This document shows positions 52,149 to 61,054 of a stretch of DNA of 64,000 bases, piece after piece; the first letter of the stretch is position 1; each line of letters begins with the position of its first letter. The stretch comes from Azoarcus sp. KH32C (GTDB lineage Bacteria; Pseudomonadota; Gammaproteobacteria; Burkholderiales; Rhodocyclaceae): positions 1,240,001 to 1,304,000 of the forward strand of contig NC_020516.1 of assembly GCF_000349945.1 (NCBI RefSeq), in the 5' to 3' direction. A program made the position numbers and the translations under genes. The notes beneath the pieces are model-generated. The model saw only the letters and a list, made by a program, of their open reading frames with translations, was not told the origin of the DNA and did not search any database.

Positions 52149-52709
52149 AGCCGCTAACCACAACACCCCGCGCCTTCGCCCACATGTCGGATGCCACAGA
52201 AAGTGAAAACTGTGCCAAGTGAGCGGTGAATCTCAGCTTCCGACCCCAAGCGGCCATCTGGACTTCCCTAGAGCCGACGTTCAGGCACACCGGGCTTTCG
52301 CTAGTTTCGCAGCCACGAAGCGGCCGTTCGTGACCTCACGACTCCGGCCACAAGCGGAAGTTCGCGAACGTCTGCTTCCACAGCGCCAAATCTTCGCCGA
52401 TTTCTTCGGTAGGAGTCGAACCCCCGAAAACGATGGGGTGCAACCCAATTTAGCTGCCACATGTTGAACAAAACCTGTTCGCACAGATAAAAAAAACCAG
52501 CTGGTCATCGATGTGCTGTGCATGGTTTGGTTCCGCCGGCAACTGGAGCCGGGGCAACATTTGGCTACGTCAGCTTGATCTAGCTCAAACAGACTCGGCT
52601 CATTACCCAAAAGAACGCGAGCAAAATCGATCCGTCATGGTAAAACAGAAGAAGTCGTCGGCAAGTTCAGTAGCACTTGCCGGTCAGTGCCCTTCGAAGG
52701 GAGATAGGA
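52149..52709. other. 561-bp gap; no supported gene
   Basis: Non-coding filler with several AAGCGG-containing segments resembling decayed cassette boundaries. No site is clear enough to call. Confidence 0.35.
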
Positions 52710-53453
52710 ATGATGAGGCTCATCCAATTGGCAGTATTGCTTCTCTCAGTGGCTTGGGTACCAGCAGATGCTGCTCGGCCTGAATACGGGAAATTCGTAG
52801 GCGACGTCAAGGTCGTTTGGAATGCAGATCACCGCACGATGACACTGCTTAGTGATTTTAAATACATAGACCCGCTGAACGTGACGTGGGATGCTCCGCA
52901 CGGTTCGACGATTGACGGCGCTTCCATTCCGAAATGGGCATGGTCTTTCATGGGTGGTCCTTACGAGGGGCCCTATCGAAAAGCGTCCGTGATACACGAT
53001 ATCGCATGCCAAAGAAAGACTCGCCCTTGGGAGAGTGTGCACCTTGCCTTCTATTATGCGATGAAGGCCGAAGGGTCTGGTGATCGTCGGGCGAAGCTGA
53101 TGTATGCGGCGGTGCTGCTTGGTGGGCCCCGCTGGCCAATGACCTTGCACGCCGAGAGACGAAAAGCCGGCTTCGACTACCAAGTCGTCGCGCTCACCAA
53201 CTCGGCCGAAGCCGGTTTTCGAAGTGGTAGCCGCATCTTCCTTGAGTACGTGCTTCGCGGTGACAAGAGGGCGATTTCCAGCGGTACCCCGGACGACGTC
53301 ATGCGATTGACTAAGGATCCTGAAGTGGATTTTCTGCGAGCAACCATCATTCCTGAGCAGCCGCCGATCACTGAGAAGAATTGGCCAGGGCTCAAGGCAT
53401 ACGTGGAAAAACGTAACCCGTCCCTGGAAGAGATTAGGGCATACAAGCCGTAA
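52710..53453 (+). CDS. Exported DUF1353 protein
   Basis: A 247-aa protein with an N-terminal signal peptide (MMRLIQLAVLLLSVAWVPAD, cleavage after ADA). The DUF1353 core is seen as APHGSTIDGASIPKWAWSFM near 58, with GPYRKASVIHDIACQRK near 82. The DGASIP and HD residues are family marks. DUF1353 proteins occur in phages and islands, and their role is unknown. GAAGGGAGATAGG upstream is a good ribosome-binding region. Cargo of the mobile element. Confidence 0.8.
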   Translation: MMRLIQLAVLLLSVAWVPADAARPEYGKFVGDVKVVWNADHRTMTLLSDFKYIDPLNVTWDAPHGSTIDGASIPKWAWSFMGGPYEGPYRKASVIHDIACQRKTRPWESVHLAFYYAMKAEGSGDRRAKLMYAAVLLGGPRWPMTLHAERRKAGFDYQVVALTNSAEAGFRSGSRIFLEYVLRGDKRAISSGTPDDVMRLTKDPEVDFLRATIIPEQPPITEKNWPGLKAYVEKRNPSLEEIRAYKP

Positions 53454-53543
53454 CAATAGATGAGTAGCTTGCGCGGCAGAGGCTGTTGGATCGAATGTCT
53501 GCTTTCTGGCTCGAAATTTGGTGGGTTGAAGGTCGCCTTCGGG

Positions 53544-53595
53544 TCGGGTTGCGACCGACAACTCCCCGGATTCAGCGCCGGAAAGCCGACGTTGA
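53544..53595 (+). repeat. Left arm of a 52-bp inverted repeat
   Basis: 48 of 52 bases match the reverse complement of 54025-54076. The shared core includes GCGACCGACAACTCCCCGGA. Confidence 0.8.
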
Positions 53596-53733
53596 AGGTT
53601 CGCTTCCCGAAAGCCGCCGCTGGCTGGTGAGTCGTTTCAACCCAGAAGAGACAGTCAGGGTTTGGAAGTGCGGACATTCAAATTTGAATTCAGCGGCTGA
53701 AGAAGACAGTCGGCTGGAATGATGGGTAGGGCG

Positions 53734-53949
53734 TCATTGCGATAGGCTCAGGAGATGATCTTTCATGGCCTGAAGCTGGATTTGGGTAAGGCCATCAGCG
53801 GGAGGATTCAAATCCAACTGCTCGGCGTACTGTCCCAGCTTAGTCTTCAAAGCAGGCTGTTCGCGAAGCAGTAGACGCAAAACCAACATCTGGGCCTTCT
53901 GTATCCCGTCCACAAATTCCAAATGTTCGTTCAGCTCAGCGTTTGTCAT
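53734..53949 (-). CDS. Small helical protein inside an inverted-repeat pair
   Basis: A 71-aa helical protein, MTNAELNEHLEFVDGIQKAQ with LLLREQPALKTKLGQYAEQL, with no known motif. It is flanked by the 52-bp inverted repeats 53544-53595 and 54025-54076, so repeat-gene-repeat looks like a mobile cassette or a snap-back unit. Its start is 12 bp after an AAAGGACACGCC-type site. Confidence 0.55.
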   Translation of the reverse strand: MTNAELNEHLEFVDGIQKAQMLVLRLLLREQPALKTKLGQYAEQLDLNPPADGLTQIQLQAMKDHLLSLSQ

Positions 53950-54024
53950 GGCGTGTCCTTTGGCTTTTCCCAGCCTTGAAATTCAGCAGATGCCGAAAAC
54001 AGTCTGCTGCTAAAACCTAGCGCA

Positions 54025-54076
54025 TCAACGGCGGCTTTTTGGCGCTGAATCCGGGGAGTTGTCGGTCGCAGCCCGA
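54025..54076 (-). repeat. Right arm of a 52-bp inverted repeat
   Basis: Reverse complement partner of 53544-53595 (48/52 identical). Confidence 0.8.
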
Positions 54077-54085
54077 CCCTGAGCT

Positions 54086-54200
54086 GCCTAACGCAGTACG
54101 GGCAAGTGGACGCTCAACGTCCACGCTCACCGGCGCGCGGCGCGGCGGATGATGACACCGAAGTGCTCGCGTGCGCGTCCAGTGCGGCGTGCTGTTATGT
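54086..54200 (-). repeat. Integron attC-like site
   Basis: Read on the minus strand, a 115-bp site starts ACATAAC (R'', 54200-54194) and ends GTTAGGC (R', 54092-54086, perfect GTTRRRY). The inner part is an imperfect G+C-rich stem. R'' with flank (GCCACATAAC) is the exact complement of the cassette's opening GTTATGTGGC at 54990-54981, as expected for one cassette. The upstream gene's TAA lies in R''. Confidence 0.75.
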
Positions 54201-54650
54201 GGCAGGCGTGCGGTTATATATCTCAATGACGTGCCAGAGCAGGAACAGGATGGCCCCCACAATCGCGAGACGGAATTGGGATAGTGCGTACGACTGCGCT
54301 CGGTCCACATTGCTATTCAACGCATTGCCTGTTCCCCTCTGTGCTGCGGCCGAGAGGTCCGGGTGATCGGGTTGCTGTGGATGCACGCCCGCCCTCAGTT
54401 GGAGAAGGTTGTAGTTCGCCATCAAGGCCGTTTGCACCCAAATGAGATTCTTGCATCCACAGTAAAAACTCCCTCCCCACGCCAGGACCGCGAGCCCTAA
54501 AGGTGCCAGTGTCCGAGCGAACACAGCATCGCCGGTCTTCTGCACCGCAAAGGCAATCGCGGACGCGGTAACGGCTAGAAGAAAGTACGTGTACTTGTCT
54601 TGGGCAGCGCGATGCTGCAGCCAGAGTTCGCGTATAGCGTCATTGCTCAT
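54195..54650 (-). CDS. Small integral membrane protein (cassette gene)
   Basis: A 151-aa protein with hydrophobic segments at about 24-40 (FLLAVTASAIAFAVQK), 46-64 (LAPLGLAVLAWGGSFYC) and 128-144 (LAIVGAILFLLWHVI), i.e. three likely membrane helices. No catalytic motif. It follows the wHTH-membrane gene by 21 bp inside the same integron cassette, and its stop codon lies in the attC site. Confidence 0.6.
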   Translation of the reverse strand: MSNDAIRELWLQHRAAQDKYTYFLLAVTASAIAFAVQKTGDAVFARTLAPLGLAVLAWGGSFYCGCKNLIWVQTALMANYNLLQLRAGVHPQQPDHPDLSAAAQRGTGNALNSNVDRAQSYALSQFRLAIVGAILFLLWHVIEIYNRTPAT

Positions 54651-54671
54651 ATGTGAGAAACAGCTTGACTC

Positions 54672-54959
54672 CTACGGGGCCAGAGTCCAAGACTGCTTTT
54701 CCTTCTCGTTCCTGCGAATTTTCGAATGCCTGCTACACAGTTCAGCTACCCGTTTCTCCGAGATCCTGGTATGCGACGAAATGGCCTCCGTGCTTCGAAA
54801 CCTAAACGACGTTCCCACTTTGGAGGTTAGAAGAAAATCATAGATTGCCTGAGAGTCCCTGCGGTCGTGCCACCACTTCCACGCGCGACCAGCGCCTGCG
54901 AGGATTAGAGCTCCCGCCAACGTCGAGAGAAGCGCATTGTTACTTATGAGTTCGAGCAT
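54672..54959 (-). CDS. Membrane-anchored winged-helix protein (cassette gene)
   Basis: A 95-aa protein with one N-terminal membrane helix (LISNNALLSTLAGALILAGA) and a cytosolic C-terminal winged-helix-like domain (TEAISSHTRISEKRVAELCS then KIRRNEKEKQSWTL). This combination is common in gene cassettes of chromosomal integrons. The gene starts 31 bp after the cassette boundary GTTATGT (54990-54984). Confidence 0.65.
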   Translation of the reverse strand: MLELISNNALLSTLAGALILAGAGRAWKWWHDRRDSQAIYDFLLTSKVGTSFRFRSTEAISSHTRISEKRVAELCSRHSKIRRNEKEKQSWTLAP

Positions 54960-54983
54960 CGCGACGACGCATCCCCTTCTGCC

Positions 54984-55054
54984 ACATAACGTCTGAATTC
55001 AGCGGACGGCAAAAAGCGCAGCTTTCGACGGTCCGTTGGAATGATTTGTTGGGC
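54984..55054 (-). repeat. Integron attC-like site (classic R/L box layout)
   Basis: Minus-strand reading: GCCCAAC (R'', 55054-55048, perfect RYYYAAC), L'' AATCATTCCAACGGACCG, a GCGCTTTTTGCCGTCCG centre-arm shared with the site at 16163-16234, then GTTATGT (R', 54990-54984). The arms fold into the usual bulged stem. It directly follows the stop of the 55063 gene. Confidence 0.8.
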
Positions 55055-55062
55055 CATTGTTT

Positions 55063-55383
55063 TTAACGGACCAATGGTGTGTTGAGCGTTCTTTTGCCTT
55101 CTTGCTCTTTTTTCTTGATAAGTTCCATGTGGTTCATCCCGGCAAAACTCACGGAGCCGCTATCAAGCGACTCGTGTAGGTCTTCTAGCAGCTGGCGCTC
55201 ATCATCAAATTGTGGGTCGATTTCGTAAAGGTAATCGCGCAGACCATCGAATGCTTCAAGGACACGATCTAGTTTGTCGTGCACATTTTTGAGGCGTTCA
55301 TTCAGATACCAGCCATGCGCGAACCAAAGAACAACGGCTGTGATGATGATCGTTCTTTCGATTCCGCTCTCGAACACTGGCAT
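55063..55383 (-). CDS. Single-pass membrane protein with coiled coil (cassette gene)
   Basis: A 106-aa protein from the ATG at 55383 (AGGAG one base upstream of the start region). ERTIIITAVVLWFAHGWYL is a membrane helix at ~9-27. The following ~50 residues (LKNVHDKLDRVLEAFDGLRD) form an amphipathic coiled coil, and the tail is charged. A GTTGGCC-type sequence 13-20 bp upstream of the start would be the cassette boundary matching R'' of the downstream attC. Function unknown. Confidence 0.55.
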   Translation of the reverse strand: MPVFESGIERTIIITAVVLWFAHGWYLNERLKNVHDKLDRVLEAFDGLRDYLYEIDPQFDDERQLLEDLHESLDSGSVSFAGMNHMELIKKKEQEGKRTLNTPLVR

Positions 55384-55969
55384 TCTCCTATGGGGCCAAC
55401 GAGAAATAGACCGACAGAAAAAGCAGCAATCGTCGGCATCGTGCTCCGGCTCCAACCATGGCGGCCACTTAGGCGGAGAGCATACCGCTTCTGCCGGACG
55501 GCAGCTATATGGACGCGTTGCGACCGGCGGTTCGTGGCCGGGTTGAGCCACGACGGGGTTCAGGTTGGCCGCCGTAAACCGGTCATTCAGGTGGCGCCAG
55601 GCTGGGGAAATTCTGAGCGAATCACCAGTGGCCGGTTGTGGCCGAACGCAGCCGGTCAAGGACGGGCAGGAAGAACCGGCTTTTTGAAGGGCAGTTGATG
55701 GGCCCGAAGAACCGCATTTCAACAATGCATTCCGGATGCCCTTAAGTTGTGCGCAGAACCTTGGGGCTCTGCCCCAAACCCCGCGCTCGCCGCGTGGCAG
55801 GGGGTGGGGTTAAAGACCCAACCCCACCCCCACCACAGAGCATCGTCGCTTCGTCAGCGTCAAGGGTGCGCTGCGCCGGCTGCTCACCCGTTCGGTGCTC
55901 ACCCGTTCGGTGCTCGCCTGCGGCTGCGCTCCGCATGCGGCTTGCGTGCCGCCCTTGACCCCGCCTCCG
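55384..55969. other. 586-bp gap: hairpins and a 15-bp tandem repeat
   Basis: No supported gene. It holds a perfect 7-bp hairpin (55761-55777), a perfect 12-bp hairpin of G/C runs (55800-55831, 8-nt loop), and two exact 15-bp tandem units at 55882-55911 (GCTCACCCGTTCGGT). These lie downstream of the gmtX stop and probably form the transcription end of the recombination operon. Confidence 0.6.
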
Positions 55970-56656
55970 CTAATCAACTTCCGTCACGTCAAACTTGCCT
56001 TTGCCAGTCTCGATCCGCTTCGTACCGTCACCGATGATCTTGCGGATCGCCGTCACATAGCCTGGCTTGAAGATCGGCCGACCATACTCATTGAGCACGC
56101 GCCCCTCGGCGTCGGTCGTCCAGCCTTGATCGTTGAATACCCGGTCGCTCACCGCATGGCGCAGGGCCTCGATCTCCGAGGGAAACAGGTCGGTCGAGGC
56201 CGGTAGCAGCTGCGGTGGAGGCTGGTCGGATTGTGGTCGCATGTCGATCACCCGGTTGCCTTCGGCCTTGAGCAGCGTGATCTCCCGGCGCATCCGCCGG
56301 TTTTCAGCGAGGATGCCCGCCATCATCGAGCGCAGCGCCGGGTTTTCAATCTTCTCGATCAACTCCGTATAGGGGTTCTCGCTCACTTGGCGCACCTTGC
56401 GAGTCACGCCCCCCGTATGCTCGGCCCACGCCTTGATCAGCCCTTTGTAGTCATCGCCGGTCTTGTTGTGGATCGCGCCCTTGCTTGGGCCGCCTCGGTC
56501 TGCCGCAATACGGGCGATGGTCGCCACGGAGAAGTCCCGGCTACCGCGCTCGTACTGCTCCCGGCAGACCTCGTGGATCAGATCGAGGGTCGTCTGCTTG
56601 CGGGGCGTGGCGGTTTTTTTGAGCTGGTCGAGCAGGTCATCAGGATGCATCGTCAT
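55970..56656 (-). CDS. gmtX: Gamma-mobile-trio protein GmtX
   Basis: A 228-aa protein, last gene of the recombination operon. The N-terminus has a wHTH-like segment (DFSVATIARIAADRGGPSKG), followed by a helical stretch with coiled-coil character (LRSMMAGILAENRRMRREIT). The C-terminus is small and beta-rich. Size and position directly after GmtY and GmtZ fit GmtX of gamma-mobile-trio islands. Its start overlaps the gmtZ stop by 17 bp; a second ATG at 56650 also exists. Its biochemical role is unknown; it is required as part of the trio. Assignment rests on recall of the family layout. Confidence 0.7.
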   Translation of the reverse strand: MTMHPDDLLDQLKKTATPRKQTTLDLIHEVCREQYERGSRDFSVATIARIAADRGGPSKGAIHNKTGDDYKGLIKAWAEHTGGVTRKVRQVSENPYTELIEKIENPALRSMMAGILAENRRMRREITLLKAEGNRVIDMRPQSDQPPPQLLPASTDLFPSEIEALRHAVSDRVFNDQGWTTDAEGRVLNEYGRPIFKPGYVTAIRKIIGDGTKRIETGKGKFDVTEVD

Positions 56657-59576
56657 GGGAATCCTCCTTGGGCGGGGCGAGCGTCCGCCGGGTCTTGGCT
56701 TGGTCGATCAGCACCTGGGCCTTGACGTGGGCGATCTCGCTCAGCACTTGATCCTTGAGCAGGCCAATGTCATTGAGCCTGAGGCGGCATTCGGCATAGG
56801 GCAGCGCGCCCTTGATCGAGCCGGTCCGCGCCTGGATCAGCTGCATCACGGCATTGCCCACCAGCAACTGCTCCTCCTGGTCGAGGTACATGAGCACCGG
56901 ATCCATGCCGTTGTAGCGGAGCATGGCGTCGAGCATCTGCGCCCGCCGGAGGGTGGCGAAGCCGGCATCGATGTCGGGGTAAATCACCGCGTTCTCACAG
57001 ACGACTTCCAGCTGGTGCAGCACCGACTGGGATTCGATGAAGCCCACCTCGAGGTCGGCCATGCAGCCCTTGGCGACGAGCTTCACGCCGTCCGTCGTCT
57101 TGTCCTCGGCGATCTGGATGGAGCGCTGGATCAGGTGATTCGTCACCTGCAAATCGTTCATGTACTTGTTGAGGATCAGCGCTTCGGCCTCGGCGTACTT
57201 GTTGAGCTGATCCAGTTCGCGCTCCCGCAGGAAAGGCTGGTTCTCCCGTTCAGCCTCCCGCTGCTGATCCTCAAGGAAGCTCAGCTTGTCCTGCAAGGCG
57301 CTGTAGCGGTCGCTCTGGCGGTGGGTCTTTTCGCTGATGGTGTTGAAGTGCGCAATCAGGCCCGGCAGGAAGGCGGGGCCGGTCAGGAAGAAGCGGCAAT
57401 ACACGCAATTGCGCTCCTGCGGGAAGCCGGACACGGGGGCGTAGAACTGTTCTGCTTTACGGTCAATGAGCTTTTCCCCGCCCACATCGCACAGCGTCGC
57501 GCCATTGGGGCAGATGCCCTTGTCGTCGAAAACGAAGGCGGCAGCGGAGGTGCTCTTGATCGTCGCCCGCACCGCATCCTCGGACACATAGGCAAAGCGT
57601 CGGGTCACCTGCTCGAAGGTCGCATCCTGAAGGAAACGGCGGTGATTGGCCCGTTCGGCTTCCAGTTCGTTCTTCTCCGCTTCGCTCAGCACTTCGCGCA
57701 TGTAGGCCTTGCCGAACTTGGTGTAGTACAAGGTCATGATGATAGTCGCGTGACCGGCGATCATCTTGGACACCACCGCAATCGGCAGCTTCAAGTCGAG
57801 GATGAAGTAGGAGATCAGCGACACCCGCAGGGCGTGCAGGGGGAAGGAGGTTCCAGTGTTTGAGTCGGGATCGACGAAGCGCAACGGCGTGCCATCATCC
57901 AAGGTCTCTGTGCAGCGCTCTTCTAGCCGCGCCAGCAACTTGTACCAAATACGTTGTAAAGAACTGTTGCTCAGCGGCTTATGGCCCTCGCCATCGGCGG
58001 GGTCGCGGAACAGGAAACAGGCCGAACCGCGCTGCGCCAGCACCTCGGGATGGGGCGGCGTTGCGCCGAAATGCTTGAAATCCAGTTCCGTCCATGGCGT
58101 CGGTGCAGCAATCGGGTTGTAGCGCGCCTGCCAGTTGCGCAGCTTCTCCAGCCAGTACAGCACCTCATCGTTGGCCCATGGAATGACATAGCCCTTGTCG
58201 TTCTCGGCCTTGTTGATGTCGGCGGTCTTGTTGGTGTTGATGTAGAAGCCTGCCTCCTGCTCGTTCGCACTGCGATGGAACACGCCGCGCTGGCCGGGCT
58301 TCTTCTCGCTGCCGGTGGCGAGCGGGCCGTGATTGAGCACAAAGCCTCCACCGCCCGGCGCATGGACGTAGCGCCAGGTGTCGGCTTCACCCGAATCCAG
58401 CATGCGGACTTGAAAGGTGCGCAGCGGTAGTTCCAGCTTGAGGTACAGGGCCACGGCGCGCACGGGCGACCATAGCTCCCACACCTCGGCCGGATAGCCC
58501 TTGGTGTCCCGTTCATACTTGGTTGCGGCACGCTGCCGGGCTACGCAATCGGGATCCTTGGGGTCTATGGTCTGGGGATCGACCACGAACCAGTCGCCGC
58601 CGTTCTTCCCTTCCTCCATCGCCTGCTGCGCCCAGCGCCAGTCGCGGAAGTTGCGCCCCTCGGCCAGCATCCCGCGCAGTTCGCGGATGTAGCGGATGGA
58701 GAGCGAGCCCTTGTCGGATTGGGTGTTCGTGGCAAGACCCGATTTCCTCAGCCGCTGGATGGGGTTATGGAAACGAGAGCGATCCCATTCGCCCGTGTCG
58801 GGATCGCCGAGCTTGGTCGCCAGCACCCAGTCAAGGAAGTTGGCGACGGTGTTGTTGTACTCCACATCACCTTTTTGAAGTACCTGCGTGCCCTCGCGTT
58901 TGGCACCGACAAGCACCTGCGCGAAGTCCGGCTTCTCCGTCTCGCGTAACAGGAAGCGTCCGTAGTTGCGCTCCAGCTTCTGGCCGTGGATGTAGTGGGT
59001 GAGGAACTTGTCGAGGGCCTCGCGGCGCACATCGACGGCGGCTTTCTGATCCTTCAGCCACTCGGCGCAGAGGCTGCGCCAGTCCTCCAGCTTCGGGTCG
59101 AGCGAGAGCACATGGGCGAAGCTCAGGTCGGACATCTTGCCGGGCTTCTTGACCCGCCTTCGCGGGAAGGGGTTGGCGAAGTGGGGCGGCACCACGCGGT
59201 GGCCGTCGGCGTCGGGTTGGGCGAGCTTTTCGAGAAGAACCCAGTCGAGGAAGTCGCTCACAACGTCGTGCTTATTCGTGGCGCTCCTTTCGTTGGTCAA
59301 ATCCAATCCCAGCGCCGCATCGGGCGCAGGCAGTGCGCCATCCAGTGCAAAGAACGCCTCGGGCGGCAAGGTCTGCAGCCCGTGACCGTGCAGGTAGGTA
59401 ACGAGAAAGGCGACCAGGGCGGATTGCACGGTGGAGTGCGTCTTGGGCAACCCCGCCCAATACTCCGCCGCCCACGCCCGCCAACCTTCCAGTGAGGGAT
59501 CGAGATCGAGCAGGAAGCGGAACTCGGGGTCGAATTTTTCGATGGCGCTCTTTTGTCCTTTTCTTCCTGCCATCAT
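56640..59576 (-). CDS. gmtZ: Gamma-mobile-trio integrase GmtZ (VPA1269 family)
   Basis: A 978-aa protein from the ATG at 59576 within the ATGA overlap with gmtY. The C-terminal half carries tyrosine-recombinase-like signatures: LHALRVSLISYFIL (Arg) and AGHATIIMTLYYTKFG (His...Tyr). It is followed by a Cys-rich region (CPNGATLCDVGG, NCVYCRFF) that may bind zinc, then a coiled coil. The N-terminal ~450 residues hold repeated DPSLEGWRAW-type units for DNA binding. It would work with GmtY and GmtX to move the element. Longer upstream reading in the same frame overlaps gmtY and is non-coding. Confidence 0.8.
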   Translation of the reverse strand: MMAGRKGQKSAIEKFDPEFRFLLDLDPSLEGWRAWAAEYWAGLPKTHSTVQSALVAFLVTYLHGHGLQTLPPEAFFALDGALPAPDAALGLDLTNERSATNKHDVVSDFLDWVLLEKLAQPDADGHRVVPPHFANPFPRRRVKKPGKMSDLSFAHVLSLDPKLEDWRSLCAEWLKDQKAAVDVRREALDKFLTHYIHGQKLERNYGRFLLRETEKPDFAQVLVGAKREGTQVLQKGDVEYNNTVANFLDWVLATKLGDPDTGEWDRSRFHNPIQRLRKSGLATNTQSDKGSLSIRYIRELRGMLAEGRNFRDWRWAQQAMEEGKNGGDWFVVDPQTIDPKDPDCVARQRAATKYERDTKGYPAEVWELWSPVRAVALYLKLELPLRTFQVRMLDSGEADTWRYVHAPGGGGFVLNHGPLATGSEKKPGQRGVFHRSANEQEAGFYINTNKTADINKAENDKGYVIPWANDEVLYWLEKLRNWQARYNPIAAPTPWTELDFKHFGATPPHPEVLAQRGSACFLFRDPADGEGHKPLSNSSLQRIWYKLLARLEERCTETLDDGTPLRFVDPDSNTGTSFPLHALRVSLISYFILDLKLPIAVVSKMIAGHATIIMTLYYTKFGKAYMREVLSEAEKNELEAERANHRRFLQDATFEQVTRRFAYVSEDAVRATIKSTSAAAFVFDDKGICPNGATLCDVGGEKLIDRKAEQFYAPVSGFPQERNCVYCRFFLTGPAFLPGLIAHFNTISEKTHRQSDRYSALQDKLSFLEDQQREAERENQPFLRERELDQLNKYAEAEALILNKYMNDLQVTNHLIQRSIQIAEDKTTDGVKLVAKGCMADLEVGFIESQSVLHQLEVVCENAVIYPDIDAGFATLRRAQMLDAMLRYNGMDPVLMYLDQEEQLLVGNAVMQLIQARTGSIKGALPYAECRLRLNDIGLLKDQVLSEIAHVKAQVLIDQAKTRRTLAPPKEDSHDDAS

Positions 59577-61054
59577 TTTCTCCTCAACAATCTTGGGCTC
59601 GGGCCAGAGAGCAGACCCAGCGGATCGACGTCCTTGAAGCCGTAGGCGAGGAAGTCGGGCGGCGGCAGGGCCGTGCCGTCCTCGGCCTTCTCCGAGCGGG
59701 ACAGAGCGGCATCGATGGCGCGGTTGAGCTTCACCCGATCCGGTTCGGTATAGACGGCCTGCGATTCCAGCGACTTGTGGTGCAGCGCCTTCTTCAGGAA
59801 GATCGGATCGAGCCCCAGATCGGACAGCCGTTGGCCGTAGGCATGCCGGTGGCCGTGCGGCGTGGTGCCAAGCGCCTTGGCCGGCACAAGCCCGATCCGC
59901 TGGACGGCCTTGGCATGGGCGTCCTCGAAGGCATCGATGCTGTAGGGCTTGCCCGCCCGCGTCACGAAGGCAAACGGGTGGTCGGGATTGAGCCGTTCGC
60001 GCTGCGCCATGTAGAACACCCATAGCTTCCAGAACAGTTCCCCTGCCCAGCGCGGCGCCCAATGCACGTGCATGAAGTGCTGCTTGCTGTCGAGCGCATT
60101 GCCCTTCCAGCCGGCGTGCAGGGTGTGCGAACTCTTGTAGTCGGTGCGCGGCAGCAGGCCGTACTTGTCCCGCAGGTAGGTGGCGCGGTCGCAGGTCACC
60201 GACTTGCCCTTGGCATCACGCAGATCGCTCGGCGCCTGTCCGAGGCTGGGGTGATAGACCTTGACCAAGGCGCTGCCGGGGCTGGTGTCATCATGGATCA
60301 CGTCATGGACGTAGAGGTGGAACGGCTCGCTCACGCGCAGCCCGCCGTAGTGCAGCAGCATCGTGATCAGGATGTCGCGCAGGTTCAGCCGTTCCTCGAT
60401 GCGGGGACTCTTCTGCTTGCCGGGCACGACGAAGCCTCTGAACAGCAGATCGACCATCCGATCCGCCGGGAAGTATTTGACCGGCTCGTGATCGATGACG
60501 GGGTTTTGCTTGAGCAGGACAGTTCTGGCCTGGCTCACCTTGAGCCGGGCGACATCGACGCTCAGGGTGTGGGAGAGGAAGGCGCGATTGCGCTGGTGCT
60601 GCCAGGCCGCCCACGCCAGTTGCTCCTCGGCGCGCGTGGCTTGCCGCCACGGGTTGAGTTGCTTGGTGCCGTACTCCTGCGCCATCCAGTCGCTGAACTT
60701 GGAGAGCTGATTCACCAGCATGCGCACGACCAACGGGGTGCGGGCATCCCAGTACAGGCCGCTGGGGTCGCTGCCGTCGACGCCCACCGTGCCGCTGTAG
60801 AGCCGCTGGACGAAGGTGTTGAACAGGTCGTTCGGATCATCGAAGGCCTGATGGTTCGCCTCCATGTAGTCGATCAGGAGGCCTACCGCCTGCACCAGCT
60901 TGTTGATGTTGCTCTTCGAGAGCGTGTGCTGGTGCTTGAGGATGTAGTGGACCAGCGGTTGCAGCGGACCGAACTCGGTGAGGATGACCGGGATCTCCTC
61001 ATGGATGCCGGTGTTGTCGCGCACGACCTTGTAGTAGACGACGGTATGGGTCAC
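59573..61054 (-). CDS. gmtY: Gamma-mobile-trio tyrosine recombinase GmtY
   Basis: A 493-aa site-specific recombinase, GTG start at 61054 inside an ATGTGA overlap with the helicase stop. Catalytic features are GGLRVSEPFH near 240 (Arg), PHGHRHAYGQRLSDLG near 400 (His-x-x-Arg-like box), HHKSLESQAVYTEP near 430 (His and nucleophile Tyr). The N-terminal part is a core-binding-like helical domain. It should cut and join the element's ends. The 4-bp overlaps with both neighbours point to one transcript. Confidence 0.85.
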   Translation of the reverse strand: MTHTVVYYKVVRDNTGIHEEIPVILTEFGPLQPLVHYILKHQHTLSKSNINKLVQAVGLLIDYMEANHQAFDDPNDLFNTFVQRLYSGTVGVDGSDPSGLYWDARTPLVVRMLVNQLSKFSDWMAQEYGTKQLNPWRQATRAEEQLAWAAWQHQRNRAFLSHTLSVDVARLKVSQARTVLLKQNPVIDHEPVKYFPADRMVDLLFRGFVVPGKQKSPRIEERLNLRDILITMLLHYGGLRVSEPFHLYVHDVIHDDTSPGSALVKVYHPSLGQAPSDLRDAKGKSVTCDRATYLRDKYGLLPRTDYKSSHTLHAGWKGNALDSKQHFMHVHWAPRWAGELFWKLWVFYMAQRERLNPDHPFAFVTRAGKPYSIDAFEDAHAKAVQRIGLVPAKALGTTPHGHRHAYGQRLSDLGLDPIFLKKALHHKSLESQAVYTEPDRVKLNRAIDAALSRSEKAEDGTALPPPDFLAYGFKDVDPLGLLSGPSPRLLRRK

